This document shows, one piece after another, positions 34,977-35,052 of a stretch of 35,052 nt of DNA. The translations under genes were made by a program, and so were the position numbers. Source of the DNA: Saprospiraceae bacterium (GTDB taxonomy: Bacteria; Bacteroidota; Bacteroidia; Chitinophagales; Saprospiraceae); assembly GCA_020436935.1 (NCBI GenBank), contig JAGQWX010000052.1:1-35052 (forward strand), given 5' to 3'. Under the pieces are notes generated by a model that was given only the letters and a program-made list of their open reading frames with translations, was not told where the DNA came from and searched no databases. Within the stretch, counting starts at the first letter, position 1, and every line of letters begins with the position of its first letter.

Positions 34977-35052
34977 ATCGAGTAGGTGACAAAGATAAAT
35001 GACTTTAGATCAAATTTATCTTTGTCGACCTCTCACACCACCGTATGTACTT
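34977..35052 (-). mobile_element. Group II intron, 3' end (domain VI and part of domain V)
   Basis: Read on the minus strand, the window edge begins with AAGTACATACGGTGGT, which resembles the 3' strand of domain V, followed by GTGAGAGGTC. A perfect 13-bp stem comes next: GACAAAGATAAAT (35026-35014) with ATTTATCTTTGTC (35000-34988). Below it AGGT (35031-35028) pairs with ACCT (34987-34984), and GAG (35034-35032) pairs with CTC (34982-34980). This leaves one unpaired A at 34983, the expected bulged branch-point adenosine, seven nucleotides from the end CTCGAT. The sequence from GTGAGAGG to CTACTCGAT is typical of domain VI and the 3' splice site in bacterial introns. The intron body and any maturase lie beyond the window. 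34787-34976 shows no other feature. Confidence 0.7.

Overview
The window looks like chromosomal DNA of a Bacteroidota bacterium, probably from the Saprospiria or a nearby lineage (the class is an inference). Three things support the phylum. There is a C-terminal type IX secretion (T9SS) sorting domain on a secreted FG-GAP protein and a PorP/SprF-family outer-membrane protein. Several genes have promoter boxes of the Bacteroidota form (TTTG, about 19 bp, TAnnTTTG). Start sites lack strong Shine-Dalgarno sequences. Base composition is moderately AT-rich; the rimO-mutS2 block looks more GC-rich than its neighbours.

Layout. 1-208: five copies of a 41-bp tandem repeat, cut by the window edge. 256-1737: an ArsR-like regulator with a clear promoter, two decayed gene remnants (a DUF2254 C-terminus and a probable acetyltransferase), then a DUF2306 membrane protein. 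1899-9104: envelope and general genes: a secreted FG-GAP/T9SS protein, intact DUF2254, PorP/SprF, DUF6624, a secreted alpha/beta hydrolase and a YoaK/DUF1275 membrane protein. 9309-16084: a LytS/LytR-type two-component pair (minus strand) divergent from an ABC ATPase and a 1189-residue protein that joins ABC permease modules to an M1 metallopeptidase; the two operons probably form one regulatory and transport unit. 16474-20197: rimO and mutS2 as a housekeeping pair. 20281-22445: an intergenic array of REP-like repeats (58-77 bp period) split by an IS110/IS1111-type element. 22503-32993: UDP-glucuronate decarboxylase, a prolyl oligopeptidase lipoprotein behind a DPE2-like 4-alpha-glucanotransferase, a large secreted Asp-box beta-propeller protein, and fmt. 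33005-34786: a GT-C-like membrane protein. 34977-35052: the 3' end (domain VI and part of domain V) of a group II intron on the minus strand, running off the window.

The most interesting non-coding structure is in the long 3' flank of the IS110 transposase. Three nested perfect stems (12, 8 and 7 bp) form one long hairpin at 20833-20920, and its loop can form a further perfect 7-bp pairing (pseudoknot) with 20818-20824. In this family such flanks carry the bridge RNA that guides insertion, so this is a candidate bridge RNA. The element sits exactly at a CTATGC step of the array. A second hairpin (22034-22098) covers the transposase start codon.

No tRNA, rRNA or CRISPR array was seen. Apart from the mobile elements and the decayed block at 694-1137, most genes are ordinary chromosomal genes.
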